Shown piece by piece: positions 7,998-16,536 of a stretch of 55,434 bases of DNA. The stretch lies in contig CALXQS010000014.1 in assembly GCA_944390715.1 (NCBI GenBank), forward strand, positions 1-55,434, given 5' to 3'. A model generated the notes under the pieces. That model made no database searches. It saw only the letters and a list, made by a program, of their open reading frames with translations, and was not told the origin of the DNA. Each line of letters begins with the position of its first letter. Position 1 is the first letter of the stretch. The stretch comes from an uncultured Duodenibacillus sp. Its GTDB lineage: Bacteria; Pseudomonadota; Gammaproteobacteria; Burkholderiales; Burkholderiaceae_F. The translations under genes and the position numbers were made by a program.

Positions 7998-9227
7998 ATG
8001 CCTCTTCTTTTTGCGCGCGATATTGCCCCGACAATTTCCAGACTTTCTCAGTCCTACAGCGCCATCATGCTCACTGGTCCCAGACAGGTCGGCAAAACAA
8101 CCGTCTTAACGCAGCTCAAAGAGGCTGACCGCGCCTACGTAACTCTCGACGACTGGACCGAACGCAACCTAGCCCGCACCGATCCTCGCATGTTTCTCGA
8201 GCTCCATCGCGCACCGGTGATGATTGATGAAGCACAGTACGCGCCGGAGCTTTTTTCCTACATCAAAATGCAAATTGATCAAAATGCCGAGCCTGGGGCG
8301 TTCTGGCTCACTGGCAGTCAGGCATTCAGCATGATGAGGCTGGCGCAGGAATCGCTTGCGGGGCGTGCAGCACTTTTGCACATGCCGGCTCTTTCGCAAC
8401 ACGAAATTTATTCGGCGAACTCTTGCCTAAGAACTTTTTCTCTCGAACTCAACGCGCTTCAAGAAGCTCAGAAAATCGGCAAGCCCGCAGATATCATGGA
8501 CATCTACACGCGCATTTGGCAGGGGAGCATGCCTGCGTTCGTCAGCGGCCGCCATCCCGATCGCGATGTCTTTTATTCAAGTTTTCTGCAGACCTACGTG
8601 GCACGTGATTTGACGGAGCTCAGCGGCAACGTTGACCGATATCGTTTTGTCGACTTCATTCGCGCCGCAGCCTGCCGCTGCGGCTGTCTGCTCAACATTG
8701 CCGCCATCGCGCAGGATGTCGGCGTTTCTCCAGCAACGGCCAAGCATTGGCTGGGAATTCTTGAGCAATCCGATTTGATCTTTTTCCTGCACCCTTACGC
8801 CAACAATCTGCTCAAGCGCACCGTCAAAGCGCCGAAGCTCTACTTCTTTGACACCGGTCTCGTCGCTTATTTGACGCGGCACAACAATCCCGAAACGCTC
8901 GCCAACGGTGCGCTCTGCGGTCAAATTCTGGAAAATTACGTCGTCAACCAAATTCGCGCGAGCTTTCACAACGCTGGCAAAGAATGTCCTTTGTGGTACT
9001 ACCGCGATTTTGACCAGGACGAAATCGACCTGCTTCTTGAGGCAGACGGCGTTTTGCACCCGATCGAAATCAAGCGCATGACGACGCCTAATCTGTCCAT
9101 GACGAAAACCTTCAAAAAGCTCAAAAACAAAAATCTGCCCATCGGGACAGGAGCCGTCATCTGCAATGCACCGCAATTGAGCGCACTGCAAAGCGATGTT
9201 TTTATTGTGCCCGTATGGATGCTCTAA
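7998..9227 (+). CDS. ATP-binding protein, AAA_14 + DUF4143
   Basis: 409 aa. Walker A GPRQVGKTT lies at 27-35, Walker B APVMIDEAQYAPE at about 72-84, and an LTGSQ sensor at about 104. The C-terminal DUF4143 region (winged helix VSPATAKHWLGILEQSDLIF, then YFFDTGLVAYL) is followed by a PD-(D/E)XK-like segment, FDQDEIDLLLEADGVLHPIEIKR. Such proteins are common, often clustered in bacteroidetes and gut proteobacteria, and their cellular role is poorly defined. A recombinase- or restriction-like function is suggested only by the nuclease fold. All motifs are intact, unlike the copy just upstream. Confidence 0.85.
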   Translation: MPLLFARDIAPTISRLSQSYSAIMLTGPRQVGKTTVLTQLKEADRAYVTLDDWTERNLARTDPRMFLELHRAPVMIDEAQYAPELFSYIKMQIDQNAEPGAFWLTGSQAFSMMRLAQESLAGRAALLHMPALSQHEIYSANSCLRTFSLELNALQEAQKIGKPADIMDIYTRIWQGSMPAFVSGRHPDRDVFYSSFLQTYVARDLTELSGNVDRYRFVDFIRAAACRCGCLLNIAAIAQDVGVSPATAKHWLGILEQSDLIFFLHPYANNLLKRTVKAPKLYFFDTGLVAYLTRHNNPETLANGALCGQILENYVVNQIRASFHNAGKECPLWYYRDFDQDEIDLLLEADGVLHPIEIKRMTTPNLSMTKTFKKLKNKNLPIGTGAVICNAPQLSALQSDVFIVPVWML

Positions 9228-9448
9228 GATCGTGACCGCTGAACTCGCGCCCCTATGTCTTCATCAACTATTGCTTTGAGTGCTGCTGCTTTGTCAGCAA
9301 AACGATGCGCTAAGCAACACGAAGCTCATCAAACACAGGCCCGCGGCGACGTGAGCCAAGGATGAAGCTTGAGGCTCAAATGAAGTCCGAACAGAGGCCA
9401 TCTGGAAAAAAGACCAGCTTTTTTTTCTTCAGCTCTCAGAAAACGCAA

Positions 9449-9476
9449 TGCCGGCTCTCCGCAAAGAAAGCCGGCA
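9449..9476 (-). terminator. Rho-independent terminator of dps
   Basis: TGCCGGCT (9449-9456) pairs with AGCCGGCA (9469-9476). On the minus strand the stem is followed by TTGCGTTTTC. It sits 45 bases beyond the dps stop codon. Confidence 0.6.
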
Positions 9477-9521
9477 CGGCAAAAACAACAAATCACTGAC
9501 TCAGAAAACTCGGGCCGGGCA

Positions 9522-10004
9522 CTAGCGCTTTTGCATGGCCTTCAGGAACCAGATGTTCTTAGCGTACTTCTCAAGGTAGCCTTCAAACTGCGCAACACGC
9601 AGGTAGTCGCCCTGCTCTTCGGCTCCGTTGCGGATGACTTCGGCAAGATCGCGCATCTTGAGCATGTCGGCAAGGATGATGTCGACGACTTCCTCAACCG
9701 GATAGTCGCGCGAATCAATCTCTTCGATCGTCGCAATCTCCAGATACTCCGTCAGGCGAACCAGCGGGAAGTTGCCGCGCATTTTGGCGCCCTCGGCAAC
9801 AGCGTCGTACTGCTCATTGACCTCGTCGTAGAGCGACTCAGTAAACTCGTGGACCTGAACGAAGGCTCCGCCCACGACGTTCCAGTGCAGATTGTGAAGC
9901 TTGGCGTTCCAAACAGCGAGGTTGGCGAGATAGCGCTTGACCGGGCAGACGCCGGGCTTCAATTGGCATGCAGCGCCAGAGGCATTCTTTTCACAGCAGG
10001 ACAT
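9522..10004 (-). CDS. dps: Dps-family ferritin-like DNA-protection protein
   Basis: 160 aa from ATG 10004, chosen because GGAGAAAATT precedes it. The frame also opens at 10016, but that ATG lies within the ribosome-binding region. Dps features: KRYLANLAVWNAKLHNLHWNVVG followed by HEFTESLYDEVNEQYDAVAE, which supply the H, D and E ferroxidase ligands shared across the dodecamer interface. Dps oxidises iron with hydrogen peroxide and shields DNA. The N-terminus is cysteine-rich (CC at 3-4, further Cys at about 12 and 19), which is uncommon for Dps and may be a redox or metal-binding tail. Confidence 0.9.
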   Translation of the reverse strand: MSCCEKNASGAACQLKPGVCPVKRYLANLAVWNAKLHNLHWNVVGGAFVQVHEFTESLYDEVNEQYDAVAEGAKMRGNFPLVRLTEYLEIATIEEIDSRDYPVEEVVDIILADMLKMRDLAEVIRNGAEEQGDYLRVAQFEGYLEKYAKNIWFLKAMQKR

Positions 10005-10109
10005 AATTTTCTCCATTTAAAACAATGCTTTCAAATCGATTTTGATCGCCTTGACAGCAGTTTACAGAAAGACCAACAAATAGCCCAATACTATTTTCAA
10101 CAAATACTG

Positions 10110-10124
10110 ATAGTGATTTGCTAT
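10110..10124 (-). promoter_or_regulatory. OxyR-like half site upstream of dps
   Basis: ATAG-N7-CTAT at 10110-10124 matches the OxyR dyad unit, about 105 bases upstream of the dps start. A full site needs a second unit about 22 bases away; at 10088-10102 only a degraded ATAC...-type match is seen. Confidence 0.35.
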
Positions 10125-10302
10125 AGACAATGACTCTCGCCGCCTCTTGCCGCATCACGTCCTTTCAGCACGTCCAGCCCAAGGCGCGAGAGCATTTCAG
10201 TGGTTCGCAAAGGGATCTCTTGCGATCGCAGCTTGATCATTGCCGCAAAAATTGTTCTGCTTGCAAATGTCCTAAAAAACGCCCGGCTCTTTGCTCCCGA
10301 TA

Positions 10303-10345
10303 TGAACTGTCCCTAGAAAGCGAAACATTTTCTGGGAACAGTTCA
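10303..10345. repeat. 43-bp inverted repeat (TGAACTGT...ACAGTTCA)
   Basis: TGAACTGTCCCTAGAAA faces TTTTCTGGGAACAGTTCA across 8 bases, with near-perfect pairing. It lies in a gene-free stretch (10005-10462) between dps and the M20 gene. The sequence resembles two abutting transposon ends, but it could also be a folded RNA element. Confidence 0.5.
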
Positions 10346-10388
10346 TTCGTGATCTAGTGAGCCGAGAGTTTGGAAATTCATAAAAGAA

Positions 10389-10418
10389 CCGGAGACAAGC
10401 TCTTGGCAACGCCTCCGG
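10389..10418 (-). terminator. Terminator of the C45-M20 operon
   Basis: CCGGAG (10389-10394) pairs with CTCCGG (10413-10418). Reading the minus strand, the stem is followed by TTCTTTTAT. It is located just past the M20 stop codon. Confidence 0.5.
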
Positions 10419-10462
10419 CAAAACTCTGAGAATCAGGAGAGAAAGATTATTGTTGTGGAGTC

Positions 10463-11587
10463 TCAGGATTTCTGTTCGGCCATCATGGTAAGCAGTGAAA
10501 CGCCCATCTTGATGTGCTCGTCAATGCTCTTGAGATCGAGGTATTCCTTGTCGCTGTGCAGATTGAAGCCCGAAGGTCCAAGTCCGTCGAGCGTCGGAAT
10601 GCCGACGGCAGAAATGCGGTTGCCGTCCGAAAGGCCCCCTGCACGGATCCACTGAATCTCTTTGCCCACGCGGCGCGCGGCTTCTTCGAGCATCTTCGCA
10701 AAAGCTTCGGTCTCTTCATTGAAGGTCATGGCGCGGGCCGTGTTGATCAAGCGCGGCTCGATGCTCACGCCCTGCTCCCACTGCCTGCCCGCATACTCAA
10801 GAATCGCATCCCTGATGCGGTCATGGTCTTCGTTCGTCCAGGCAAAGAAGCGGAACTGGCAGCGCGCATAGTCGGCAATCGTTGTGGGCGTCTTGCCGCC
10901 CTCAACGGGAGAGCAGTTGATGACGATGCCGTTGGGCCTGTCTTCAAGCGCCTTGACTGCCGTGATGAACTTCACCATCGCCATCACGGCGTCGCACCCG
11001 AGCTCAGGACTTACGCCGGCGTGCGCGGCCTTGCCCCTGAACGTGAATTCATAGGAGCTCGCCGCCTTGCGAGCGCAGACGAGTTCGCCGTTTTTGCGGG
11101 CTGGCTCAAAAATCAACGCGCACTTGGAGCGCTTTGCGTAGGACTGCAGCCACTCGGTCGTGTAGATGGTGAGAATCTCCTCGTCGCTGTTGCAGGTGAT
11201 GCAAATCGAGAGTTTGTCGAGCACTTCCTTGGGCGTGTTCTTGAGCACGTGCAGCATCATGATGCAGCCGCCCTTGCAGTCGAGCGCTCCGGGACCGTAG
11301 GCCTTTTCCTCGTCATAAGAAAACGGTCTGGCGGCGGCGGTGCCGTGGGCAAACACCGTGTCCATGTGAGCATCCATCATGACGTCGAAGTGCTCTGCAT
11401 CGGGCTTGTTGGTGACAAAAAGACAGTCTCCTGCGTTGTCGTGCACGTGCTCGATGCGCGCCGTGCAGCCGATGGCTTCGAACTTTTCCTTGAGCGTTTC
11501 GGCAACCTTTCTCAGTCCGGGCAGATCGCAGCTTTGCGAATCAATGTTGACGACATCGCGAAGGTCGTCCAGATATTGCTGTCTCAT
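10463..11587 (-). CDS. M20 family metallopeptidase (glutamate carboxypeptidase/CPG2-like)
   Basis: 374 aa. Zinc and catalytic motifs: MDAHMDTVF (H and D near 93-95), GPGALDCKGG (bridging Asp), CNSDEEILT (general-base Glu pair) and a C-terminal LHSDKEYL histidine. The central lid/dimerisation domain carries GKAAHAGVSPELGCDA. Members remove glutamate or other residues from N-acyl amino acids and small peptides in the cytoplasm. GGAGACGGTT precedes ATG. The gene follows the C45 peptidase with a 12-base gap, so both are one operon under the GntR regulator upstream. Confidence 0.88.
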   Translation of the reverse strand: MRQQYLDDLRDVVNIDSQSCDLPGLRKVAETLKEKFEAIGCTARIEHVHDNAGDCLFVTNKPDAEHFDVMMDAHMDTVFAHGTAAARPFSYDEEKAYGPGALDCKGGCIMMLHVLKNTPKEVLDKLSICITCNSDEEILTIYTTEWLQSYAKRSKCALIFEPARKNGELVCARKAASSYEFTFRGKAAHAGVSPELGCDAVMAMVKFITAVKALEDRPNGIVINCSPVEGGKTPTTIADYARCQFRFFAWTNEDHDRIRDAILEYAGRQWEQGVSIEPRLINTARAMTFNEETEAFAKMLEEAARRVGKEIQWIRAGGLSDGNRISAVGIPTLDGLGPSGFNLHSDKEYLDLKSIDEHIKMGVSLLTMMAEQKS

Positions 11588-11599
11588 AACCGTCTCCTC

Positions 11600-12664
11600 T
11601 TAAAAATCCAGCGTAAAGCGCACCTGCGCAACCTCGCAGGTGTTGCCGGGATAGAAGTCGACGATTCCCTCGTCGAGATCCATCAGGACGGTGTAGACGG
11701 TCATCGTGCGGTTGTACTCGGGAATGGCCGGATCTGCGTGCTTGCAGACGGAATTCGGATAGTTCGTGTGATCCTTCAGGATGGCCTCTATCTTCTGAAG
11801 GTCCAGCTTGCCAGCAAGCATCGTGCGCCGTCTGATGACGTTGAGCCGGACAAGCGTGTGCGCATGGGTCGAAATGAACTTGAGGTCTTCGGCTCGAATC
11901 AGCGGCGAAAGATAATGATTGGTGTGGCACAGCGGACGGTCTTCGCACATCAGAACGTCGAACTTCTCGGGCGTAAACTCGATGCTGCCCGCAAGACCGT
12001 CGCTTGAGGCGACGTTGAAGCACCCGCAGCCAGCTCGCTGAGCCTTCGTGACGACTTCAACGGCTTCCGAGAAGCTCTTTTGGTTGAGAATGCCGCGATA
12101 GAGGATGTGCAGCGGAACGCCGACGCGCCCCTTGCCCGTGCTCGTTGCATTGAGCGTCACCCCCAGGCCCTTGGAGTTGATGCCCTTGCCGCCGATGATG
12201 CCGGCTTCGGTGAAGATCACCATGGACGGCAGCGGATCCTGCTTGATTTTGAGCGCGACGATCGTGTCAAGCGAGTTCTCCGTCCAGTCCCAGGTCTGAG
12301 CAAGCAGCGTGTGGCCGTTTGCCGTCATCTCAGGCACGGCGGCAATCACGCTGCAGCCGTCGGGAACGGCAAAAAGAATTTCGCTGCGGCAGTTGAGCAC
12401 CAAGATGTCGTCGAAGTCAAAGCCGCTTCCAGCGGCAATGCCCTCAATTTCAAGAAGGGCGTCCGGATAGACTTCCTTGATGTAGGGAATGAACCGATGC
12501 GCAATCTCCCGGGCGGTCTGCCACGAGACGCCCGAGCGGTTGCTGAACAGACACTGGTAGTTTTCAATGGAGCGCTTGATCTTGTCGCAAGCGGCTTGTC
12601 CGTACTGAATGCCGCGCTCTCTGGGCGAGCCGGAGAGCGTGATGCTGATGTAAGGGACTTTCAT
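11600..12664 (-). CDS. C45 family autoproteolytic acyltransferase/hydrolase
   Basis: 354 aa. It resembles acyl-CoA:6-aminopenicillanate acyltransferase-type Ntn hydrolases: N-terminal SPRERGIQYG, the putative nucleophile Cys in PDGCSVIAA (about residue 103), then AQTWDW and GVTLNATS blocks typical of the family. In these enzymes cleavage before the cysteine frees the catalytic N-terminus. They hydrolyse amide bonds in N-acyl amino acids, beta-lactam side chains or small peptides; the substrate here is unknown. GGAGAGGGCACC precedes ATG, and a near-consensus promoter lies 60-90 bases upstream. Confidence 0.8.
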   Translation of the reverse strand: MKVPYISITLSGSPRERGIQYGQAACDKIKRSIENYQCLFSNRSGVSWQTAREIAHRFIPYIKEVYPDALLEIEGIAAGSGFDFDDILVLNCRSEILFAVPDGCSVIAAVPEMTANGHTLLAQTWDWTENSLDTIVALKIKQDPLPSMVIFTEAGIIGGKGINSKGLGVTLNATSTGKGRVGVPLHILYRGILNQKSFSEAVEVVTKAQRAGCGCFNVASSDGLAGSIEFTPEKFDVLMCEDRPLCHTNHYLSPLIRAEDLKFISTHAHTLVRLNVIRRRTMLAGKLDLQKIEAILKDHTNYPNSVCKHADPAIPEYNRTMTVYTVLMDLDEGIVDFYPGNTCEVAQVRFTLDF

Positions 12665-12696
12665 GGTGCCCTCTCCTTGCCTTCGTCAGCGCCACT

Positions 12697-12710
12697 GTCA
12701 ATAGGTTGAC
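12697..12710. promoter_or_regulatory. Candidate operator GTCAA-TAGG-TTGAC
   Basis: A perfect 5-bp-arm palindrome lies between the promoter above and the C45 start codon, where a repressor would block transcription. The GntR/FadR-type regulator encoded next door is the likely ligand; this is inferred from position. Confidence 0.35.
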
Positions 12711-12723
12711 TTAAGCTGGTGAC

Positions 12724-12752
12724 AATGTACGTCTAAAAGTCCGCGTTGTCAA
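12724..12752 (-). promoter_or_regulatory. Promoter of the C45-M20 operon
   Basis: On the minus strand TTGACA (12752-12747) and TACATT (12729-12724) are spaced by exactly 17 bases, upstream of the C45 start. Confidence 0.65.
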
Positions 12753-12768
12753 ATTTGGTTATTTTCAA

Positions 12769-13521
12769 TCAATAACAACTTTTTCCAACTATCGGCGACA
12801 AGTCGAACTTCAGATAATCGGCCGTCGTTTTTCCCTGCGTCTGCAGAATCAGATTGCTCATGGCGCGGCGGATGTGCATTTCCATGGCGGTGCGGGCGAG
12901 CTCAGCGTCTCGAATCAAAATGGCGCGAACGATGTCTCGGTGCCAGAAATCCTTCAAAAAGCAGAGATCTTCAGACTTGTTGCCGAAGTGCCAGGCGACC
13001 TGCGAGATGCTGTCGAGAATCTGGTCGGCAAGCATCTTCATGGCTTGGTAGTAAAAGCGGTTGTGCGCGATGCTGGCAACCGTCAAGTGAAAGTTGAGGT
13101 CATTGTGCACGTTTTCCTTTACGGACTCCCCCTTGTGCGCGCACACCTGATCGAGCACCTGCCGCAAAACCGCATGATCCTTCTCGTTGCTGTTGACCGC
13201 TGCCTGATAGGCAATCTCAGGCTCGAGAATCGCCCGATACTTCATGCACTGTATGGCCTCGCGCAGGTCGCTCACGGGAGCAAAGCGCGTGAGCGTCGGA
13301 TCCCTGGTCTGCTTGACGAAGGTTCCCGAGCCGCGGATTGATTCAACGTAGTTTTCCTGCCGCAGCTGCTCGAGAGCCGAGCGGATGACCGGGCGCGAGG
13401 CGTGAAACTCCTCGCTCAATTGGTTTTCCGTGGGCAGCTTTTCTCCCTCCTTGTAGTCGCCCTGCTGGATGCGTATGAGAAGTTCCTTGTAAATGTAGGG
13501 ACTGCGCGAATTTCTGGGCAT
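12769..13521 (-). CDS. GntR-family transcriptional regulator, FadR subfamily
   Basis: 250 aa from ATG 13521, with GGAGTGTTCACC before it; the frame is open further upstream, but those codons lack a ribosome-binding site. The N-terminal winged helix reads KELLIRIQQGDYKEGEKLPTENQLSEEFHASRPVIRSALEQLRQENYVESIRGSGTFV-like, in separable blocks. The C-terminal FCD all-helical ligand domain includes YRAILEPEIAYQAA and DLNFHLTVASIAHN, whose D and H residues bind metal in this family. It sits between the C45-M20 operon and the divergent amidohydrolase-yjiHG operon and probably controls both in response to a carboxylate or peptide product. Confidence 0.88.
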   Translation of the reverse strand: MPRNSRSPYIYKELLIRIQQGDYKEGEKLPTENQLSEEFHASRPVIRSALEQLRQENYVESIRGSGTFVKQTRDPTLTRFAPVSDLREAIQCMKYRAILEPEIAYQAAVNSNEKDHAVLRQVLDQVCAHKGESVKENVHNDLNFHLTVASIAHNRFYYQAMKMLADQILDSISQVAWHFGNKSEDLCFLKDFWHRDIVRAILIRDAELARTAMEMHIRRAMSNLILQTQGKTTADYLKFDLSPIVGKSCY

Positions 13522-14082
13522 GGTGAACACTCCTTGATTGTCGAGACCAGACAACTTCTTTTGAAGCAATACATCTTTGCCAAGCTGTTTGGACCATAAA
13601 AAACCTGACGATTTCCAAAGCTCCCGCCCCCCAATCCCAGACAAAGACTAGGATAAGAAACGCTTGCATTTAGGCGGGTCTCTTCACATTTGTAATAATA
13701 AGTTATTTTTAAAAGTTAGTGAAATTGACATATTGAAAAATGGGTGACAGACTCGAGCCAAGCCTTTGGGATTTGCCGGGTTTGATTTTTATTTTGTCGA
13801 TGCCGCTGTCAACGGCAATTTCCCTCAAAGACTGCGCTGCTCGGCGCTGATGTTCTGCAGCGTCGGCAAGCCGAGGAGCTCAAAAAAAAATTTGAAAGAA
13901 AAAAAACCTTGTGCGGCAGCTTTGCGCACATCGTCTGAAATGCAGGTCGACTGAATCAGCATGCATTCGCGCTTTGCCTTTCACGAAGCTTTGCCAAAGC
14001 CCGCAGCCTCGGTTTCATCTTTTGGTCATTGAATTCTTTTTTCGCGCAAAAAAACCGCCTGCGCAACAAAAGGAGACAGCAA
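13522..14082. promoter_or_regulatory. Divergent intergenic region, GntR / amidohydrolase
   Basis: 561 bases without a convincing gene. An AT-rich core (about 13690-13745) separates the two transcription units; TTGACA at 13726-13731 is a possible -35 element for the plus-strand operon, but no good -10 follows at 17 bases. The rest shows A-tracts near 13880-13910 and nothing else recognisable. Confidence 0.3.
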
Positions 14083-15729
14083 ATGCAAAACAAGCATGCC
14101 ACCCACATCTACAAAAACGGCGTCATCTTGACAATGGACTCTCGCTGCTCAATCGTTCCCTGCATGGCAGTGGCTGACGACCGCATCCTCGCCGTGGGAA
14201 GCGAAGAAGAGGTTTCCCGCTACGCCGCGCCCGAAACCAAGATCACCGACCTCAAGGGACGCTTCATGATGCCCGGCCTCTACGACGGCCACAGCCACTT
14301 CATGCGCGCCGGCATGTACAGCCGCTACTGGGTCGACATCAACTCCTTCCCGATCGGCGACGTACGCAGCTTTGACGACATCAAGCGCAAGGTTGCTCAG
14401 GCCTGCGAAAAGGCTAAGCCCGGCGAATGGATTCTGTGCGCAGGCTACGACGATACGAACGTCACCGAGCATCGTCACTTCACCATCGCCGAGCTCGATG
14501 CCATGGCCCCGAACAATCCTCTTTTCCTGCGTCACATCTCCGGCCACTTGGCCGTCGCCAACAGCCTGGCATTCAAGGCTGCAGGCATTACGCCCGAGAC
14601 GCCCAATCCGGAAGGCGGCGTCTTCCGCAAGGACGCACAGGGCAACCTCACGGGTCTCATCGAAGAACCCACCGCCATGGAAATGGTTCTGGCCGCGTCG
14701 CCCCAGATGACCGACGAAATGTGGCAGAACTCGATTGAAACCGCCACGAAGGACTACCTCGCCAAGGGCGTGACCACGTGCCACGACGGCGGCGTGACCA
14801 CCGCCATGTGGCGCAACTACATGGCTGCCTACAAGCGCGGCATGATCAAAAACCGCATTCAGCTGCTGCCCAAGCACGCGCACTTTGATTTTTCGCTTGC
14901 CACCACGACCAAATGCGGCACTCCCCTGACGCCTGACTGCAAGCTCACCATGGGCGCGGTCAAGATCTTCCAAGACGGCAGTCTGCAGGGCTACACGGGC
15001 TATCTGACCAATCCGTACATCACCTCGCCCGCGGGCTCCAACGACGATCTGTGGCGCGGCTACCCGATCCGCAGCCGCCAGGCTCTCGTCGATCTGGTGG
15101 TCAACTACCACAAGCAGGGCTGGCAGGTTGCCATCCACTGCAACGGCGACGCCTGCATCGACGACGTGCTCGAAGCCTACGAACAAGCGCAGAAGGCCTA
15201 TCCGCGCGCCGACGCCCGCGACATCGCCATTCACTGCCAGACCGTGCGCGAAGATCAATTGGACCGCATCGCCCGCATCGGCGCCATGCCCTCCTTCTTC
15301 GTGACGCACACCTACTTCTGGGGCGATCGGCACCGCGACATCTTCCTGGGCGAATATCGCGCCTCGCGAATTTCGCCCTTGCGCAGCGCGCTCAAGCGCC
15401 GCATCCCCTTCACGCTGCACAACGACACGATGGTCACCCCGATCGACCCGTTGATGTCGGTCTGGTCAGCCGTCAACCGCCTGACCAGCAGCGGAAAGGT
15501 GCTCGGCGCCGCGCAGCGCATCGGCGTGCTCGATGCTCTGAAGTCTGTGACGATCTGGGGCGCCTATCAGTATCACGAAGAGCACTACAAGGGGTCGCTT
15601 GAGCCCGGCAAGCTTGCCGACATGGTGATTCTCGACACGAATCCCCTGACGGCCGACCCGATCGTGATCAAGGACATCAAGGTTCTCGCAACCATTGTCG
15701 GCGACGAATGCGTCTACGGCGAAGTTTAA
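14083..15729 (+). CDS. Amidohydrolase, YtcJ-like (Amidohydro_3)
   Basis: 548 aa from ATG 14083, preceded by AGGAGACAGCAA. Metal-site histidines are in the DGHSHFMRAG motif (about 64-73); further motifs are VAIHCNGD, IAIHCQTV, FFVTHTYFWGDRH and a late LHNDTMVTPIDP aspartate. The C-terminus returns to the beta-sandwich (SLEPGKLADMVILD). The YtcJ subgroup is cytoplasmic and its substrates are mostly unknown, although N-acyl or amide hydrolysis fits. It is the first gene of an operon with the YjiH/YjiG pair and faces the GntR-C45-M20 unit. Confidence 0.87.
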   Translation: MQNKHATHIYKNGVILTMDSRCSIVPCMAVADDRILAVGSEEEVSRYAAPETKITDLKGRFMMPGLYDGHSHFMRAGMYSRYWVDINSFPIGDVRSFDDIKRKVAQACEKAKPGEWILCAGYDDTNVTEHRHFTIAELDAMAPNNPLFLRHISGHLAVANSLAFKAAGITPETPNPEGGVFRKDAQGNLTGLIEEPTAMEMVLAASPQMTDEMWQNSIETATKDYLAKGVTTCHDGGVTTAMWRNYMAAYKRGMIKNRIQLLPKHAHFDFSLATTTKCGTPLTPDCKLTMGAVKIFQDGSLQGYTGYLTNPYITSPAGSNDDLWRGYPIRSRQALVDLVVNYHKQGWQVAIHCNGDACIDDVLEAYEQAQKAYPRADARDIAIHCQTVREDQLDRIARIGAMPSFFVTHTYFWGDRHRDIFLGEYRASRISPLRSALKRRIPFTLHNDTMVTPIDPLMSVWSAVNRLTSSGKVLGAAQRIGVLDALKSVTIWGAYQYHEEHYKGSLEPGKLADMVILDTNPLTADPIVIKDIKVLATIVGDECVYGEV

Positions 15730-15814
15730 GGACGTGCTGCTAGAGAACGCTTGAAGCTTTCCGTCCGTCGGAACCGCTGACGGACGGGAACCACAAATCA
15801 AAGGAGATGCTGTT

Positions 15815-16516
15815 ATGACATCAACGAATGCTGTTGATTCTCCCCTTCAAAAGGAAAAAGTAGGAATCGGCGCCTACATCTCGCTCATCTGCGCCTGCAT
15901 TTTCTTCTCCGGCACGCTGACTTCGCCCGAGTGGTACGGCGTATTTGACTTTTCCGTCCTCAAAGGCGCTTTCGGCAAAGTCATGCTGGGCGCAGGCCTT
16001 GACGGCGAACAGCTCAAGACGGTCATGGGCGTTTTCCGCGGCAAAGGCGGATCCGGCGCAATGGACGGATTCATGTTTGCTCTGACGCTGTTTCCGGCCG
16101 TGATGTTTGCCATCAGCATGGTGACGGTCTTTGAGCACTACGGCGCTCTCAAGGCCGCCGGCCGGCTGCTCACCCCCATCATGCGCCCCATTCTTGGTCT
16201 TCCCGGCACGGCCGTGCTCGCCATGATCACCTCCATGCAGGCCATGGACGCGGCGGCTGCCATGACCCGGCAGCTCGAGGAAAGCGGCAACATGAACCAC
16301 AAAGAAATTTTGAGGCTTTGCGCCTACCACATGGTTTCTCCTGGCTGCATCACCAACTTCTTCAGTTCCGGTGCAGTGCTCTTTACGCTCGCAGCTGCAG
16401 ACGGCTCGCACATCCCCCTCACCATGGGAACAGCGTTCCTGGTTCTGCTCGCCTTCCGGTTCGTGAGCTGCTTCATCATGCGCGGCTTGACGATGACCAT
16501 CTTTAAGAATGTATAG
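15815..16516 (+). CDS. yjiH: YjiH-like membrane protein, nucleoside-recognition (Gate) domain
   Basis: 233 aa. Hydrophobic segments are visible at about 20-37, 90-108, 130-150 and 205-225. The Gate-domain signature lies around PAVMFAISMVTVFEHYG and LGLPGTAVLAMITSMQAMDAAAAMT. In E. coli the paired genes yjiH-yjiG lie next to iadA (isoaspartyl dipeptidase) and are thought to be a two-part transporter. Here they follow an amidohydrolase, which suggests uptake of its amide or dipeptide substrate. AAGGAGATGCTGTT precedes ATG; 20 bases separate it from yjiG. Confidence 0.75.
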   Translation: MTSTNAVDSPLQKEKVGIGAYISLICACIFFSGTLTSPEWYGVFDFSVLKGAFGKVMLGAGLDGEQLKTVMGVFRGKGGSGAMDGFMFALTLFPAVMFAISMVTVFEHYGALKAAGRLLTPIMRPILGLPGTAVLAMITSMQAMDAAAAMTRQLEESGNMNHKEILRLCAYHMVSPGCITNFFSSGAVLFTLAAADGSHIPLTMGTAFLVLLAFRFVSCFIMRGLTMTIFKNV

Positions 16517-16536
16517 AAATTACCGGAGAAAACATC

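Noticed and set aside
10514..12007. 497-codon plus-strand frame across the M20 and C45 genes
   Set aside because: It is antisense to two recognisable enzymes and crosses their boundary.
14149..15420. 423-codon minus frame inside the YtcJ-like amidohydrolase
   Set aside because: Low-complexity His/Ala/Val composition typical of a shadow frame.
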